A DNA stretch of 64,000 bases from Procambarus clarkii (GCF_040958095.1 NC_091228.1:7721936-7785935); one strand, 5' to 3'. Counted from the stretch's first letter, positions 1-10,593 are shown. Numbers and translations: made by a program. The notes: generated by a model not told the origin, from the sequence alone.

Positions 1-522
1 AACAAGTTTTCTTAGAGACATTGTGGCTCTACTCCATTTCTTCTTTATCCGACGCAGGTGTTCCAAGGGCTGTTTGTTGCTGTAACTCACACAGGTGTTT
101 ACTTGCTGATTTTTTGGGCCATAAAACAGGTGTTTTAACTTAGATGTTTTCTTACGGTGTTTGTTGCAAAAGAACATATATTAATGTGAAGGTTTGTTGC
201 AGCTCACGTGTGTAGATGTTGTGTTTGTTGTAAACAACTCACTCCGGTATCAATCAAGCTGAGTCTGAGCAATTTACTTACGTGAGGACACTATATATTT
301 GTTGAATAAACTCAAGAGTTCCCGACTATTTTTTTAATGTTATTAAAATCACAATTTTTTAGAGCCTCTCATTTATTTCGACACTTAAGGAATTCAAGCA
401 ATGTTTACACGTAAACAATTAGAGTCGGGACAGTATATATAAGCAGAGTACAAGGATGAAGAGCTTGGAAAAATGCAAATACATAAATTATACATTTTGT
501 TTTAAATGTTGTTCAAAACATC
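1..522. other. 3' flank of gene 1, no gene seen
   Basis: AT-rich sequence with loosely repeated GTTTGTTG words near 60-240. I see no exon, RNA gene or recognisable mobile element. Confidence 0.5.
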
Positions 523-528
523 TTTATT
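523..528 (-). terminator. Candidate poly(A) signal of gene 1
   Basis: AATAAA on the minus strand, about 280 nt past the stop codon of gene 1. No transcript evidence is available. Confidence 0.4.
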
Positions 529-803
529 ACCATTTTGCTTGAAATTCTCAAAGATCTAGGTATAGCTTATTTTTCACATAAATAGGGCGACTGAATGACT
601 GTCTTCAGACGTCAGAGTAAAGTTATTCGTCTGAAATAACTCCTGGAACAGTAATTCAGAGACCATTAGTTCTACAACGGCAAGCACCTGTTTTCTAAAG
701 CTTAGAAACAGTCTTCATGTTTTTATATCCAGAGTGTTGCTTGGTTTACAGGTTTACAACTGTGTAAACCTGTGTAGAGTTCAAAGTAGCACCGTCTTGT
801 AGT

Positions 804-856
804 TTACCACTTCTTGTTGTAGCCTCCGGAACACGAGGAACACCCGCCAGGGAGCC
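804..856 (-). CDS. Gene 1 exon 4: short CSSC-containing C-terminus
   Basis: The acceptor is ctcctttccag|GGCTCC. In phase 1 it reads LPGGCSSCSGGYNKKW then TAA at 806-804. It uses the same intron phase as the WAP exons of genes 2 and 3 but is only 16 residues and carries two Cys, so it may be the remnant of, or a replacement for, a WAP exon. Confidence 0.68.
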
Positions 857-3288
857 CTGGAAAGGAGGAAAGAGAAAATGAACTCTAGTGAATAAAATTC
901 TTCAGATATTTGCAATATATTTGCATCTCATTTCAGTTTTTGTTACACAATTAAATCTCGTCCCTAATCTTACCTGAGGACCCTTGGGCCGAAGCCGAGC
1001 TTCCAGCATGACTGCTAGCACTGCTGGAACTTCCAGCATGGCTGCTGGAGCTACTGGAGCTAAAGGCTCCAGATGAGGCGTGGCTTCCGGCACTGCTGGA
1101 ACCAAAGCTACCAGCAGATCCAAAGCCTCCGGAACCACCAGCACCGAAGCCTCCTGAAGATCCTAGGCTTCCAGAACCACCAGAACCAAAGCCACCAGCA
1201 GATCCAAAGCCTCCGGAACCGCCAGCACCGAAGCCTCCTGAGGATCCTAGGCTTCCAGAACCACCTGAACCGAAGCTCACTTTAGACCCATGGCCTCCAG
1301 AACCGCCAGCTCCAAAGCCACCAGCAGATCCAAAGCCTCCTGAACCACCAGCACCGAAGCCACCGGCTGATCCAAGGCCTCCGGAACCGCCAGCACCGAA
1401 GCCTCCTGAAGATCCTAGGCTTCCAGAACCACCTGAACCGAAGCTCACTTTAGACCCATGGCCTCCAGAACCGCCAGCTCCAAAGCCACCAGCAGATCCA
1501 AAGCCTCCTGAACCACCAGCACCGAAGCCACCGGCTGATCCAAGACTTCCAGAACCACCAGAACCGAAGCTCACTTTAGACCCATGGCCTCCAGAACCGC
1601 CAGCACCGAAGCTTCCAGCACCGCCAGCACCGAAACCACCTGCTGATCCAGGGCTTCCAGAACCACCAGCGCCACCTGAAGTGAAACTAACTTTAGTCAC
1701 CTGGGTTCCAGAACCAAAGCCACCAGCAGATCCTAGGCTTCCAGCACCACCTGAACCGAAGCCAGATCCATGGCTTCCAGCACCACCTGAACCAAAGCCT
1801 CCAGCACCGCCTGCTCCAAAGCCACCGGCAGATCCATGGCTTCCAGAACCCCCAGCGCCACCTGAAGTGAAACTAACTTTAGTCACCTTTGTTCCAGCAC
1901 CACCAGAACCAAAGCCACCTGCGGATCCATGGCTTCCTGATCCACCAGCACCAAAGCCTCCTGCTGATCCAAAGCCTCCAGCACCACCAGAACCAAAGCC
2001 GCCAGCAGATCCATGGCTTCCAGAACCCCCTGAACCGAAGCTCACTTTAGACCCATGGCTTCCAGAACCACCAGAACCAAAGCCTCCTGCACCACCAGCA
2101 CCGAAGCCTCCTGCTGATCCAAAGCCTCCAGCACCGCCTGCTCCAAAGCCACCGGCAGATCCATGGCTTCCAGAACCACCAGCACCGAAGCCTCCTGCTG
2201 ATCCATGGCTTCCTGAACCGCCAGCGCCACCTGAAGTGAAACTAACTTTAGTCACATGGGTTCCAGAACCACCAGAACCAAAGCCTCCTGAAGATCCAAA
2301 GCCTCCAGAACCCCCTGAACCGAAGCTCACTTTAGATCCATGACTTCCTGAACCACCAGCACCAAAACCACCTGCAGATCCAAAGCCTCCGGAACCACCT
2401 GCCCCAAAGCCACCACCTGAACCACCAGCTCCGAAGCCGCCTGAAGAACCCAATCCTCCGGTACCACTAGAAACTAAGAGGCCTATGGATCCAGAACCGT
2501 GACTACCTTTCGACCCAGAGCCACCGAAGCCAAAACTACCCGAAGAACCATGGCTTCCAGAACCACCAGAACCAAAGCCTCCTGAAGATCCTAGGCTTCC
2601 AGAACCACCAGCACCAAAGCCTCCTTTGGTTCCGAAGCCTCCGGAGGATCCATGACCAGATCTGTAAAATAAATGTTGATTAGCAGAAACATTCAATAAT
2701 TAAGCATAAATTTGTGCAAAATCTTAAGGCACGGTCATAGGAAAGTATTTTCCTGGTCGTTGACCAGACCACACACTAGAAGTTGAAGAGACGACGACGT
2801 TTCGGTCCGTCCTGGACTCAATCGACTTGAGAATGGTCCAGGACGGACCGAAACGTCGTCGTCGTCCCTTCAACTTCTAGTGTGGTCTGGTCAACATACT
2901 TCAGCCACGTTATTGTGACTCATCGCCTGCATATTTTCCTGGTCAATATTTCATGTTAATTGCGGGGGTTGAGCTTTGGCTCTTTGGTCCCGCCTCTCAA
3001 CTGTACGTATACACGCATATTTTTGCATGAGTTCGGGCAGACATAAGCAGACATTTTGTACCTACCCTGAGGAGCCAGCAGAGCTGAAAGCAGACGATGA
3101 CGAGAAGCTGGAGGCAGAGGCTGCTGCCTGGGCTTGGGCCTGGGCAGACGCAGACGACCTGGATCCAGCGTACACCTTCTTGGCCGGCCAGTCTGCGCAG
3201 CAGGAACCCACCAGGAACACCAACATTACAACCGTTGATCGCACTGAAGAAATATATTATCATTATTGCTAAGTGTTGATGTGCTACA

Positions 3289-3374
<86 letters not shown>

Positions 3375-4188
3375 TCACCTAGTTGTACTCACTTAGTTGT
3401 GCTTGCGGGGGTTGAGCTATGGCTCTTTGGTCCCGTCACTCAACCGTCAGTTAACTGATATAAAGATTCCTGAGCCTACTGGGCTCTGTCATATCTACAT
3501 TTGAAACTGTGTATGGAGTCAGCTTCCACTACATCACTGCCTAATGCATTCCACTTGTGAACTACTCTGACACTGAAAAAGTTCTTTCTAACGTGTGTGT
3601 GTGTACAATAAATGGAATGCTTTAAAAACCCTGTTTGTAATCCAGCTTTGATCTTTTTGCTCTAAACGTGGCTTTGATGCAGATAAGATGAAGGTAACTC
3701 GGTTATTAGACTCCTTTAAGAGTGTTAAAGAACTAATTACCTATGAGAAAGAAATCTTAACAAATGCAGCTAAATGCTTAAATACAGCTAATGTATTTAG
3801 CTTTATGTATTTAAGTGTATTTAAATACGTAATGTATTTAAATAATAAATGTAGTTAAATTACTGCCCAAAGGCAGTAATAATCATTCCTCTCTCAAACT
3901 ATGCTAGAGGTCATTGCCTCATTAGTAATGAGACAAAAAAAAAAAATTACCGAATAATGAACTTCTAAATGAAAAGGAGAATCAAAATCACTCACTGATG
4001 ATGCTATGCTGATGTCGACTTTCTAGTTAGCCAGCAAGACTCTTCCCCCAATCAGAAGCCGGAAGGTCTCTAGATTCAAAACCAAAAATTCAGAGGTACT
4101 TTAAGTACCACTGTTTATGACAGCTTCAGGTCCACAACAATGGTACAACGGACCGGTCTGGTGGTCCAGATGAAGCCGCTGGTCAACT
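804..4188 (-). CDS. Gene 1: secreted Gly/Ser-rich repeat protein, WAP-less paralog of gene 2 (4 exons)
   Basis: Predicted exons, minus strand: leader 4188-3996, then 3243-3066, 2661-974 and 856-804; 640 codons including stop. Every junction keeps phase: A|TG start, GG|A Gly60, G|GG Gly623. Residues 1-17 (MRSTVVMLVFLVGSCCA) form a signal peptide; about 18-60 is Ser/Ala/Gln-rich; 61-622 is Gly/Ser/Ala/Phe repeats of the type GGFGAGGSGS, broken by TKVSFTSGG and SKVSFGSGG blocks; 624-639 is a short tail with a CSSC motif ending NKKW. Only the signal peptide and the tail contain Cys. The leader, start codon and signal peptide mirror gene 2, so I infer a paralog that lacks a WAP exon. It is presumably extracellular. 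Its function is unknown: a cuticle or matrix protein and a Gly-rich antimicrobial are both possible. Length polymorphism is likely. Confidence 0.82.
974..2661 (-). CDS. Gene 1 exon 3: Gly/Ser/Phe repeat domain (562 codons)
   Basis: The acceptor is ttttacag|ATCTGG and the donor is TCCTCAG|GTAAG. There is one open frame of 1688 nt with no Cys. Repeats alternate GGFGAGGSG/SHGSAGGFG units with TKVSFTSGG (three times) and SKVSFGSGG (several times). The C-terminal end is Ser/Ala/His-rich (SSSSHAGSS type). Open frames on the plus strand here (PPAPKPPADP type) are antisense shadows of the same repeats. Confidence 0.88.
2759..2931. mobile_element. Palindromic short retroposon (family R), copy 1, in gene 1 intron 2
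   Basis: Two inverted arms each carry GACGACGTTTCGGTCCGTCC and meet tail to tail near 2820-2835. The right arm continues to TGACTCATCGCCTGCA. The element is flanked by a perfect 13-bp target-site duplication, TATTTTCCTGGTC, at 2746-2758 and 2932-2944. A direct repeat of this length points to target-primed retroposition. Confidence 0.85.
2961..3004 (-). mobile_element. LINE 3'-end fragment
   Basis: A 44-bp piece matching the 3372 copy (TTGAGCTTTGGCTCTTTGG and CTCTCAACTGT). It lies in gene 1 intron 2 just beyond the exon 2 donor. Confidence 0.55.
3066..3243 (-). CDS. Gene 1 exon 2: signal peptide and Ser/Ala linker
   Basis: The acceptor is ttcttcag|TGCGATC and the donor is TCAGG|GTAGGT. It encodes residues 1 (last two bases) to 60 (first two bases). 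After the hydrophobic signal and the SCCA cleavage region comes DWPAKKVYAG, then a Ser/Ala/Gln-rich stretch. If the leader exon were wrong, the first internal ATG would be codon 7 (3226-3224), which would clip the signal peptide. Confidence 0.82.
3290..3371. repeat. (GT)n microsatellite
   Basis: About 40 uninterrupted GT units in gene 1 intron 1. On the minus strand they directly follow the LINE 3' end at 3372-3604, so they may be its (CA)n tail. Confidence 0.95.
3372..3604 (-). mobile_element. LINE 3'-end fragment with C-terminal ORF remnant
   Basis: On the minus strand one frame reads WNALGSDVVEADSIHSFK, resembling the C-terminus of non-LTR retrotransposon polymerases and the better-preserved copy at 49029-49319. 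It is followed by a 3' UTR and the (CA)n tail. Related copies lie near 2961, 8567, 32562, 53545 and 53818. Confidence 0.65.
3996..4188 (-). other. Gene 1 noncoding leader exon ending in the A of the start codon
   Basis: The leader ends CATCA|GTGAGTGA with the donor at 3995-3994. The last base, A, joins TG at 3243-3242 to make ATG. No ATG occurs in the leader on the minus strand. Gene 2 has the same TCA|GTGAGTG boundary. The exon start is inferred from the TATA and initiator spacing only. Confidence 0.65.
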
Positions 4189-4206
4189 GTGCACTCGCTG
4201 GGCTCA

Positions 4207-4223
4207 ACCAGAGCTTATATAGC
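4207..4223 (-). promoter_or_regulatory. Gene 1 TATA box, with initiator near 4188
   Basis: Reading the minus strand, CTATATAAGC has its first TATA T at 4221. About 33 nt downstream is a CAGTT initiator (A at 4188) of arthropod type. The 193-nt leader that follows contains no ATG. Confidence 0.7.
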
Positions 4224-4329
4224 CCCTCTCCTGGGTTGAATGGTAGCAGGATGTCGGATTTTCCAGACCATTTCAGCGAACACTCCGGTTAGCGGACCGG
4301 TTCCGGGAATATATGCGCGCAGATCGTCT

Positions 4330-5699
4330 TACAACACCCTTTGAGAGCAAGTCACTCGAGGTCTATTGGGGTTAAGAGATGGAGGAGGATGATGCTGAAG
4401 CATCTATCATTGTTTATTTAGCTGTCCATGGTGTCAACCTCAAACATTTCACGTATTTTGTTCTGAATTTAATAGTTTTTACATTGTTCTTCAGGGCAAG
4501 AACAGTGTGTTTCATAGTGTAAAATGTTGGTTCTAGTAGAACACTTTTACAGTTTTTCTTCATATTATTTTTTATATAAATCTGACATTACCTTGAAAAC
4601 AATGGTTACCGTTTATTATGGTAATTAACTTATTTGATCATGTACACAAGTGATGACCTTATTCTTAATTCTGAATAATAAACTTTTAAAGGATATGAAT
4701 GACATGTGATTACATTATATTTAATAAAATTTGAGAGTACCGATACGGTCATAAGACTAAAAAGTAAAAATTTATATAATTTTTTTTTTTTAAGAGACTG
4801 AAGAAAGCTCATTCATTTAGAAGAAAAATATTAATCTATACTAGATAACTAACTCCTCTGCTTTCGACATTTTACATTCTTTTGTGACTGTATCTAAGAA
4901 ATTCGATATGTAACCAAAAAAAATAAATAGCAAGACTAAATTTTCAATTGCAACTATTTATATCAATGCATCACATATTAAGGGTCTTAATTCTGAGATA
5001 TGTATCAGTGTATCTGGGTGATCACATTTTTTCTATATAAATTTGTACTTACTCAGGTTATGAAGAGAGTCAGAAGGATTGAGTTATTTACTACAGAAGA
5101 AGCTTTATAGCCTAAATGCCTTTCTGAGCACTGAAGTAGTATGTTTCTACTTAAAAATTCTAATAGATTAATTCGATTTGTCGAGAAATAAGAAGTCTGT
5201 GTTTATAAATATACTTCAGTAGTTTATTGAAGTCACTCCAATGTCGAACTACTGACCCCTTCCCATGGTCACATCTCCAGTGACGCAACTGAAGATGTGA
5301 TGTCCATGCGTTCATCTTCCCAGGAAACAACTCCACATCATTTACGTAACATCCGAGCACCTATTGTTTGGTAAAGAGAGGCATTAGGTGAAAGGAAAAC
5401 TATGTAACTAGTCCCTTCCCGCAGTATCTTACATGTAATTGATCATCATCTTTGAATGAATTCCCCCCACATATGTCAACCCTCAGTTTTATTGTTTCGA
5501 ACGTAAGTTAAACGAATATATGAGTTTCAGTGGATATTCCATTCAGCTGGGTTGTAGGAGACTCGAACCCTGGAGCCCACGAGTGTGAGGCCGAAGCTCA
5601 ATCGACCGAGCTATTGAGTGGTCGTAATAAGGAAAGTTTTCTTATTATTTGTCTGTGGATTTAATTAGGAGCGGAATCGTTTTGGCTTATAGGCTTTCT
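4330..5699. other. Intergenic, no gene seen
   Basis: AT-rich, with short A/T runs. No exon with paired splice sites, RNA gene or clear repeat was recognised. Confidence 0.5.
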
Positions 5700-5810
5700 A
5701 GACGAGAGGGAACTATCAAGAGAAAACACAAGGCTATTACGACTGTATACCACATGGAAGGGGTCAGGATAAGGATTTGGGATGGGACAGGGGAAAGGAA
5801 TAGTGTCCAA
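5700..5810 (-). mobile_element. SINE-2, 5'-truncated copy
   Basis: Contains the family-2 body on the minus strand (ATCCTTATCCTGACCCCTTCC, then TAGTCGTAAT) without the tRNA-like head. It abuts the SINE-3 palindrome. Confidence 0.65.
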
Positions 5811-6105
5811 TGAACAAATCCACAAGGGCCGTGACGAGGATTCGAACCTGCGTCCGGGAGCATCCCAGCCTTAATCGACTGAGCTACGACAGGGTTAAAA
5901 GGGTTGAAACCGAAGTTCTACTGAACTTACTGGAACTTACTACGGGATCCAGTAAGTTCAGTAGAACTTCGGTTTCAACCCTTTTAACCCTGTCGTAGCT
6001 CAGTCGATTAAGGCTGGGATGCTCCCGGACGCAGGTTCGAATCCTCGTCACGGCCCTTGTGGATTTGTTCATTTGATGCATCACGTTAGTGTGATCTCTG
6101 TGTGT
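5810..6105. mobile_element. Head-to-head palindrome of SINE-3 (tRNA-derived)
   Basis: Two near-identical arms, 5810-5945 (minus) and 5948-6105 (plus), meet near a GGATCC. Each arm has a tRNA-like head (A box TAGCTCAGTCGATTAAG, B box GGTTCGAATCC). The full unit also has a 5' GTTCAGTAGAACTTCGG segment and a tail with TTTGATGCATCACG. A solitary copy with target-site duplications lies at 43385-43493. Confidence 0.82.
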
Positions 6106-6106
6106 G

Positions 6107-6430
6107 GAATAGTGTCCAACTACTCGCACAGTCAGGGATTGAACGCCGACCTGCATGAAACTCTACCGTCGCTCTTCCGTCTAGCCCAAGTGGTTGGGTT
6201 AGGCTTTCTAAAGTTCCAATTATCCTTACCCAACCACTTGGGCTGGACGGTAGAGCGACTGTCTCGCTTTATACAGATCGGCGTTCAATCCCCGACCGTC
6301 CACAAGTGGTCGGGGCACCATTCCTTCTCCTCGTCCCATCCCAAATCCTTATCCTGACCCCTTCCCAGTACCATATAGTCGTAATGGCTTGGCGCTTTCC
6401 GTTGATAATTCCTTATGTTCCTATGATAAA
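6107..6430. mobile_element. Head-to-head pair of SINE-2 copies
   Basis: A minus-strand head at 6107-6190 and a plus-strand full copy at about 6225-6430, separated by about 30 bp. Both show the tRNA-like head GACGGTAGAGCGAC...GTTCAATCCC. The plus copy continues into the family body TCCCATCCCAAATCCTTATC. Confidence 0.75.
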
Positions 6431-6453
6431 GGCTCTCCATTACTAAGTTATTA

Positions 6454-6688
6454 CACCCACCGCCAGAGGGCCAGGACACAGCCATCCACCTGCTGGGCAA
6501 CACCCACCGCCAGAGGGCCAGGACACAGCCATCCACCTGCTGGGCAACACCCACCGCCAGAGGGCCAGGACACAGCCATCCACCTGCTGGGCAACACCCA
6601 CCGCCAGAGGGCCAGGACACAGCCATCCACCTGCTGGGCAACACCCACCGCCAGAGGGCCAGGACACAGCCATCCACCTGCTGGGCAA
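6454..6688. repeat. 47-bp minisatellite, 5 copies
   Basis: Unit begins CACCCACCGCCAGAGGGCC; starts at 6454, 6501, 6548, 6595 and 6642 with essentially no divergence. Open frames across it on both strands are by-products. It sits inside the 3' part of the adjacent SINE-2 copy. Confidence 0.95.
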
Positions 6689-6784
6689 ATCCGGATTATC
6701 ACCGATTATTTTTGTAATTTTGACCTGCATAGGTTTCAGGTCAAGGAGGGTTGGCTGCACCTCGTTGTCCATGACTTTGCTTAA

Positions 6785-7175
6785 AGCCAGGCTCCTTAAC
6801 CGGCCACCTGCTAAGAGGTCCCATTACCGGACCCAATGTCTGAAGGACACTATTCTCGGGCACATGTATAGAGGGTCTCTTTACCGGACCATTGGTTAAA
6901 GGGCCCCTCTTACCGAACCAGTGAATAAATGGCCACATAATCGGACCATTGGGAGAAAGGTTGTCCCTGTTACATTACTCCTGAATTAAAAGGACGTCCA
7001 TTACCGGACTAATAGCTGAATGGACGCTCATAACCGGATTACTTACTGAAAAAACGTTAATTATCGAACCACAGGCTAAAGGCCCGTCTAACTACCGAAT
7101 TACTGACTAAATGACCGTCGATAATTGGACGACTGGATAAAGAACCATTCAATTCCGCACAACTGCTTGATGGTT
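6785..7175. repeat. Degenerate tandem repeat (TTACCGGACC motif)
   Basis: Roughly 35-45 bp units containing variants of TTACCGGACCATTGG..AAAGG recur with much drift (6800, 6830, 6880, 6912, 6940, 7000, 7040, 7095). More diverged units reappear near 7530-7585. This looks like an old decayed minisatellite. Confidence 0.55.
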
Positions 7176-7210
7176 GACATTAACTTTCCCCATTAAGGAC
7201 ACAATTAACA

Positions 7211-7466
7211 TAGGTTATCTTGAGGTTATCTTGAGATGATTTCGGGGCTTTAGTGTCCCCGCGGCCCGGTCCTCGACCAGGCCTCCACCCCCAGGAAGCA
7301 GCCCCGTGACAGCTGACTAACACCCAGGTACCTATTTGACTGCTAGGTAACAGGGGGCATAGGGTGAAAGAAACTCTGCCCATTGTTTCTCACCGGCGCC
7401 CGGGATCGAACCCGGGACCACAGGATCACAAGTCCAGTGTGCTGTCCGCTCGGCCGACCGGCTCCC
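7211..7466 (-). mobile_element. SINE-1 (tRNA-derived), full length
   Basis: On the minus strand it starts GGGAGCCGGTCGGCCGAGCG, with a tRNA-like head (B box GGGTTCGATCCC; TGT at the anticodon position, so Thr-like). The body follows (GGTACCTGGGTGTTAGTCAG, GGCCGCGGGGACACTAAAG), and the end is TCTCAAGATAACCTCAAGAT. Confidence 0.85.
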
Positions 7467-7748
7467 CTAGGCTAGTTATCATGCTAAATGTATAACCACA
7501 TCTGTGGTAAATATAATAATGTAACATACCGAATTATTAGCTGATAAACCGTCCATTACTGAATTACTCTCAGATCGACCGCGCAAATTTAGTGAGCAAA
7601 GATATTAGTATATAAATTATCTAAATATTTACAAAAAAATCACATAATAGCATAAAAAGTACTTTTTTATAGTAAACTACATATGTATGTTATTACCAAA
7701 GCCAGTAATATTATGAAGCTAGTTAACGTTATGAATTACGTCACTGGA

Positions 7749-8287
7749 CTAGTTATCCAATAGGCCACTGTTCTAGTTATCCAATAGGCCACTGTTCTAG
7801 TTATCCAATAGGTCACTGTTCTAGTTATCCAATAGGCCACTGTTCTAGTTATCCAATAGGCCACTGTTCTAGTTATCCAATAGGTCACTGTTCTAGTTAT
7901 CCAATAGGTCACTGTTCTAGTTATCCAATAGGTCACTGTTCTAGTTATCCAATAGGTCACTGTTCTAGCTATCCAATAGGCCACTGTTCTAGCTATCCAA
8001 TAGGTCACTGTTCTAGTTATCAAATAGGTCACTGTTCTAGTTATCCAATAGGCCACTGTTCTAGTTATCCAATAGGTCACTGTTCTAGTTATCCAATAGG
8101 TCACTGTTCTAGTTATCCAATAGGTCACTGTTCTAGTTATCCAATAGGTCACTGTTCTAGTTATCCAATAGGTCACTGTTCTAGTTATCCAATAGGTCAC
8201 TGTTCTAGTTATCCAATAGGTCACTGTTCTAGTTATCCAATAGGTCACTGTTCTAGTTATCCAATAGGCCACTGTTCTAGTTATCCA
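7749..8287. repeat. 24-bp minisatellite, about 22 copies
   Basis: Unit CTAGTTATCCAATAGGTCAC plus TGTT. Because 24 is a multiple of three, one minus-strand frame stays open for 178 codons of an eight-residue repeat (YWITRTVT). I do not regard this as a gene: it has no signal, splice or flanking coding evidence. Confidence 0.95.
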
Positions 8288-8520
8288 CCTGTTCTTCTCC
8301 TCTGTTCTCTCTCCCTCCCCCCCCCTTTATCCCTCATCTCCTGCCCCATTCCTCCCTATCATCCTTCTCCCCTGTTATTTAGTTCCTTTTAAGTGACCGC
8401 GCGTGACTTGTACTATTAGGGGAAGAGGGAGGCATGGGGGGATGGGGTGGAGGGTAGGGGTAGATGGGCAGAACGTATGAGGGTATGAGATGGGGTAGTG
8501 AGTTTTAGAGCGTGGAACAA

Positions 8521-8567
<47 letters not shown>

Positions 8568-8645
8568 CATCTAGTTGTATTCACCTAGTTGAGCTCAGCT
8601 CTTTCGGTCCGCCTCTCGATTGTGAGTCAATCTACTGTTAACTTT
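8521..8645 (-). mobile_element. LINE 3'-end fragment with (CA)n tail
   Basis: 8567-8645 matches the LINE 3' end at 3372 (CACCTAGTTG, TTGAGCTCAGCTCTTT). On the minus strand it runs directly into 8521-8566 (CA)n. Confidence 0.6.
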
Positions 8646-8646
8646 T

Positions 8647-8650
<4 letters not shown>

Positions 8651-8736
<86 letters not shown>
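8651..8736. repeat. (CA)n microsatellite
   Basis: About 43 uninterrupted CA units, immediately beside the LINE fragment above. Confidence 0.95.
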
Positions 8737-8738
<2 letters not shown>

Positions 8739-8739
8739 C

Positions 8740-10010
8740 CCCATCAAGGCAACACCCCAAAGCAGTGATTTACTCGTCCGTCTCGCTTGAATGATGAATG
8801 CGAAAAACTGTGAGAAGGAACAACTAAGGCAAAACACAACACATCAAGGAACGAAAAAAAAAATCCAATTTGAACACTGAATGCATAATGAGAAATCTAA
8901 GAACAGGAGGAAGATAAGAATGAGGAATAAGCAACAGCAGAAGAAAGGGTGGAGAGCAGCGCCTGGAACCCCATAAAGAGAGGCAGGAGTGTTGGTCCGA
9001 TTTCAACCCGGATCTAAACTGCATCGTTCCTTTGAAGACAACAAAGATATTAGCCAATAGTTCCGGGACTATGTAGATAAAAAATATGTGAATTTAACTA
9101 TTGGCTCTCAAATTCATTCACGCCATTTTCGGTTAATTTAGGAATTTATTATAATAAATCTACTGGTATTTTGTGATATTTTGACTCATCAATTCCGATG
9201 GAAAAGGAAAAATAATAATAAAAGAAACTAATAAATTAAACTGCAGGATATCTGTTTGCCTACACAAGGAGGCTCACATTACTACCAAGATGTTGTAAAT
9301 TAAGCAGCTGTGTCCTGTTCGAATTTGTTATTGAATGAAGATTTTAACCAGGATTCTGTTTTCGAAATGCACTTCTCTAAATTCTTCACCTATGTTCTAC
9401 ATATATTATCATCAACGTGTCCCTAGAAACACAGCCAGTGCTCATAAATTAAGCCCGTCCTCATCAACAATAACCAAATTTTCATTAATCTAACTCCCAA
9501 ATCCTTCGTTTCTGAATGAAAAATTACTTTAATGAGCTCTAATAACATGTTCAAATTTTCTCATAGTGCATCACTCGATTCCTAACTTTGAGTTACACCT
9601 CTTTACATGGTTCACACACCTACTGCATATATAAACATTTTAAAAACACCCTTGATCCCTTGTCTAACCTAGGCCTAACTATTCATACAATTCTAATATT
9701 TAAGAAAACTTTATTTGTGGGAAAACACGGATTTTTAATTCATAGCATGTTGAAAAATTAAGAATGTGGCTTTGGAAACCCCAAATTTGAAAACAGAAAT
9801 AATGTTTCATCCACTTACATCAAATACAAATATTTGCCAACATGATCTTAAAAAATTTACGTAATCTCGGGTTAGCTATACATTGTAAAACAATTTGTAA
9901 TTGTAAAAAAAATCAATTTTGCAGATGAAAAGTTAAACTAATGTGACTGAAAAATGTTAATTCACAACATAACTAATATAAACCTTAGTCCTGGCTTTGT
10001 GGCTGTTAAC
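8740..10010. other. Intergenic, AT-rich, no gene seen
   Basis: No exon, RNA gene or repeat unit recognised. Open frames are short and unsupported. Confidence 0.5.
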
Positions 10011-10015
10011 TCTTC

Positions 10016-10445
10016 CCTTTTACAGTCAACCCGTTCTCGCACTTGCTTATAGTCAATATTGGCTTATTTAATAAATAATTAATTTAATTTAATAAATTAT
10101 AATTTTAATAATTGATTGTGAATATTTTAGATTACCTTGAAAAGCTTCATAGAAAACACCGACCTTACCTAACCTTCTTAGTATGCTAAGATAAGCATCT
10201 TATTGCTTCGTAATTACAATTATTACTTAGCCTATACCTATAATAGGTTAAGTAATAATTGTAATTACGAAGCAATAATATGCTTATCTTAACATACTAA
10301 GAAGGTTAGGTAAGGTCGGTGTTTTCTATGAAGCTTTTCAAGGTAAACTAAAATTCACAATCAACTAGTATGTCACATATGCACTTATTAAATAAGCCAA
10401 TATTGACTATAAGCATGTGCGAGAACGGGTTGTTACAGTACATAC
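10016..10445. mobile_element. Palindromic MITE of about 430 bp
   Basis: Arms 10016-10225 and 10232-10445 are near-perfect inverted copies (for example AACCTTCTTAGTATG... and its complement; ends CAACCCGTTCTCGCAC on both sides). There is an internal indel of about 30 bp at 10075-10130. TA dinucleotides at both ends (TTTACAGT / TACTGTAA) would fit a Tc1/mariner-type MITE; that class assignment is tentative. Confidence 0.75.
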
Positions 10446-10453
10446 TCAAATGC

Positions 10454-10566
10454 TGCAGGCGATGAGTCACAATAACGTGGCTGAAGTATGTTGACCAGAC
10501 CACACACTAGAAATTGAAGGGACGACGACGTTTCGGTCCGTCCTGGACCATTCTCAAGTCGATTGT
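10454..10566 (+). mobile_element. Short retroposon (family R), copy 2, single arm
   Basis: A full single-arm unit: TGCAGGCGATGAGTCACAAT, then GTTGACCAGACCACACACTA, then GTTTCGGTCCGTCC, ending CTCAAGTCGATTGT. It is one of the most complete monomers in the window. Confidence 0.85.
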
Positions 10567-10593
10567 TAGGACGAACCACCTAACTCCTTGCAA

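Noticed and set aside
1681-2343. Plus-strand PPAPKPPADP frame opposite gene 1
   Set aside because: Same reason: complement of the Gly/Ser/Phe repeats, with no start context or splice partners.
7736-8272. 178-codon YWITRTVT repeat protein
   Set aside because: Product of a 24-bp minisatellite whose period is a multiple of three. No signal peptide, conserved flank or splice evidence.
7749-8287. CRISPR array
   Set aside because: Units are contiguous with no spacers and the genome is eukaryotic. The same holds for the 22-, 24-, 28-, 32-, 35- and 47-bp arrays.
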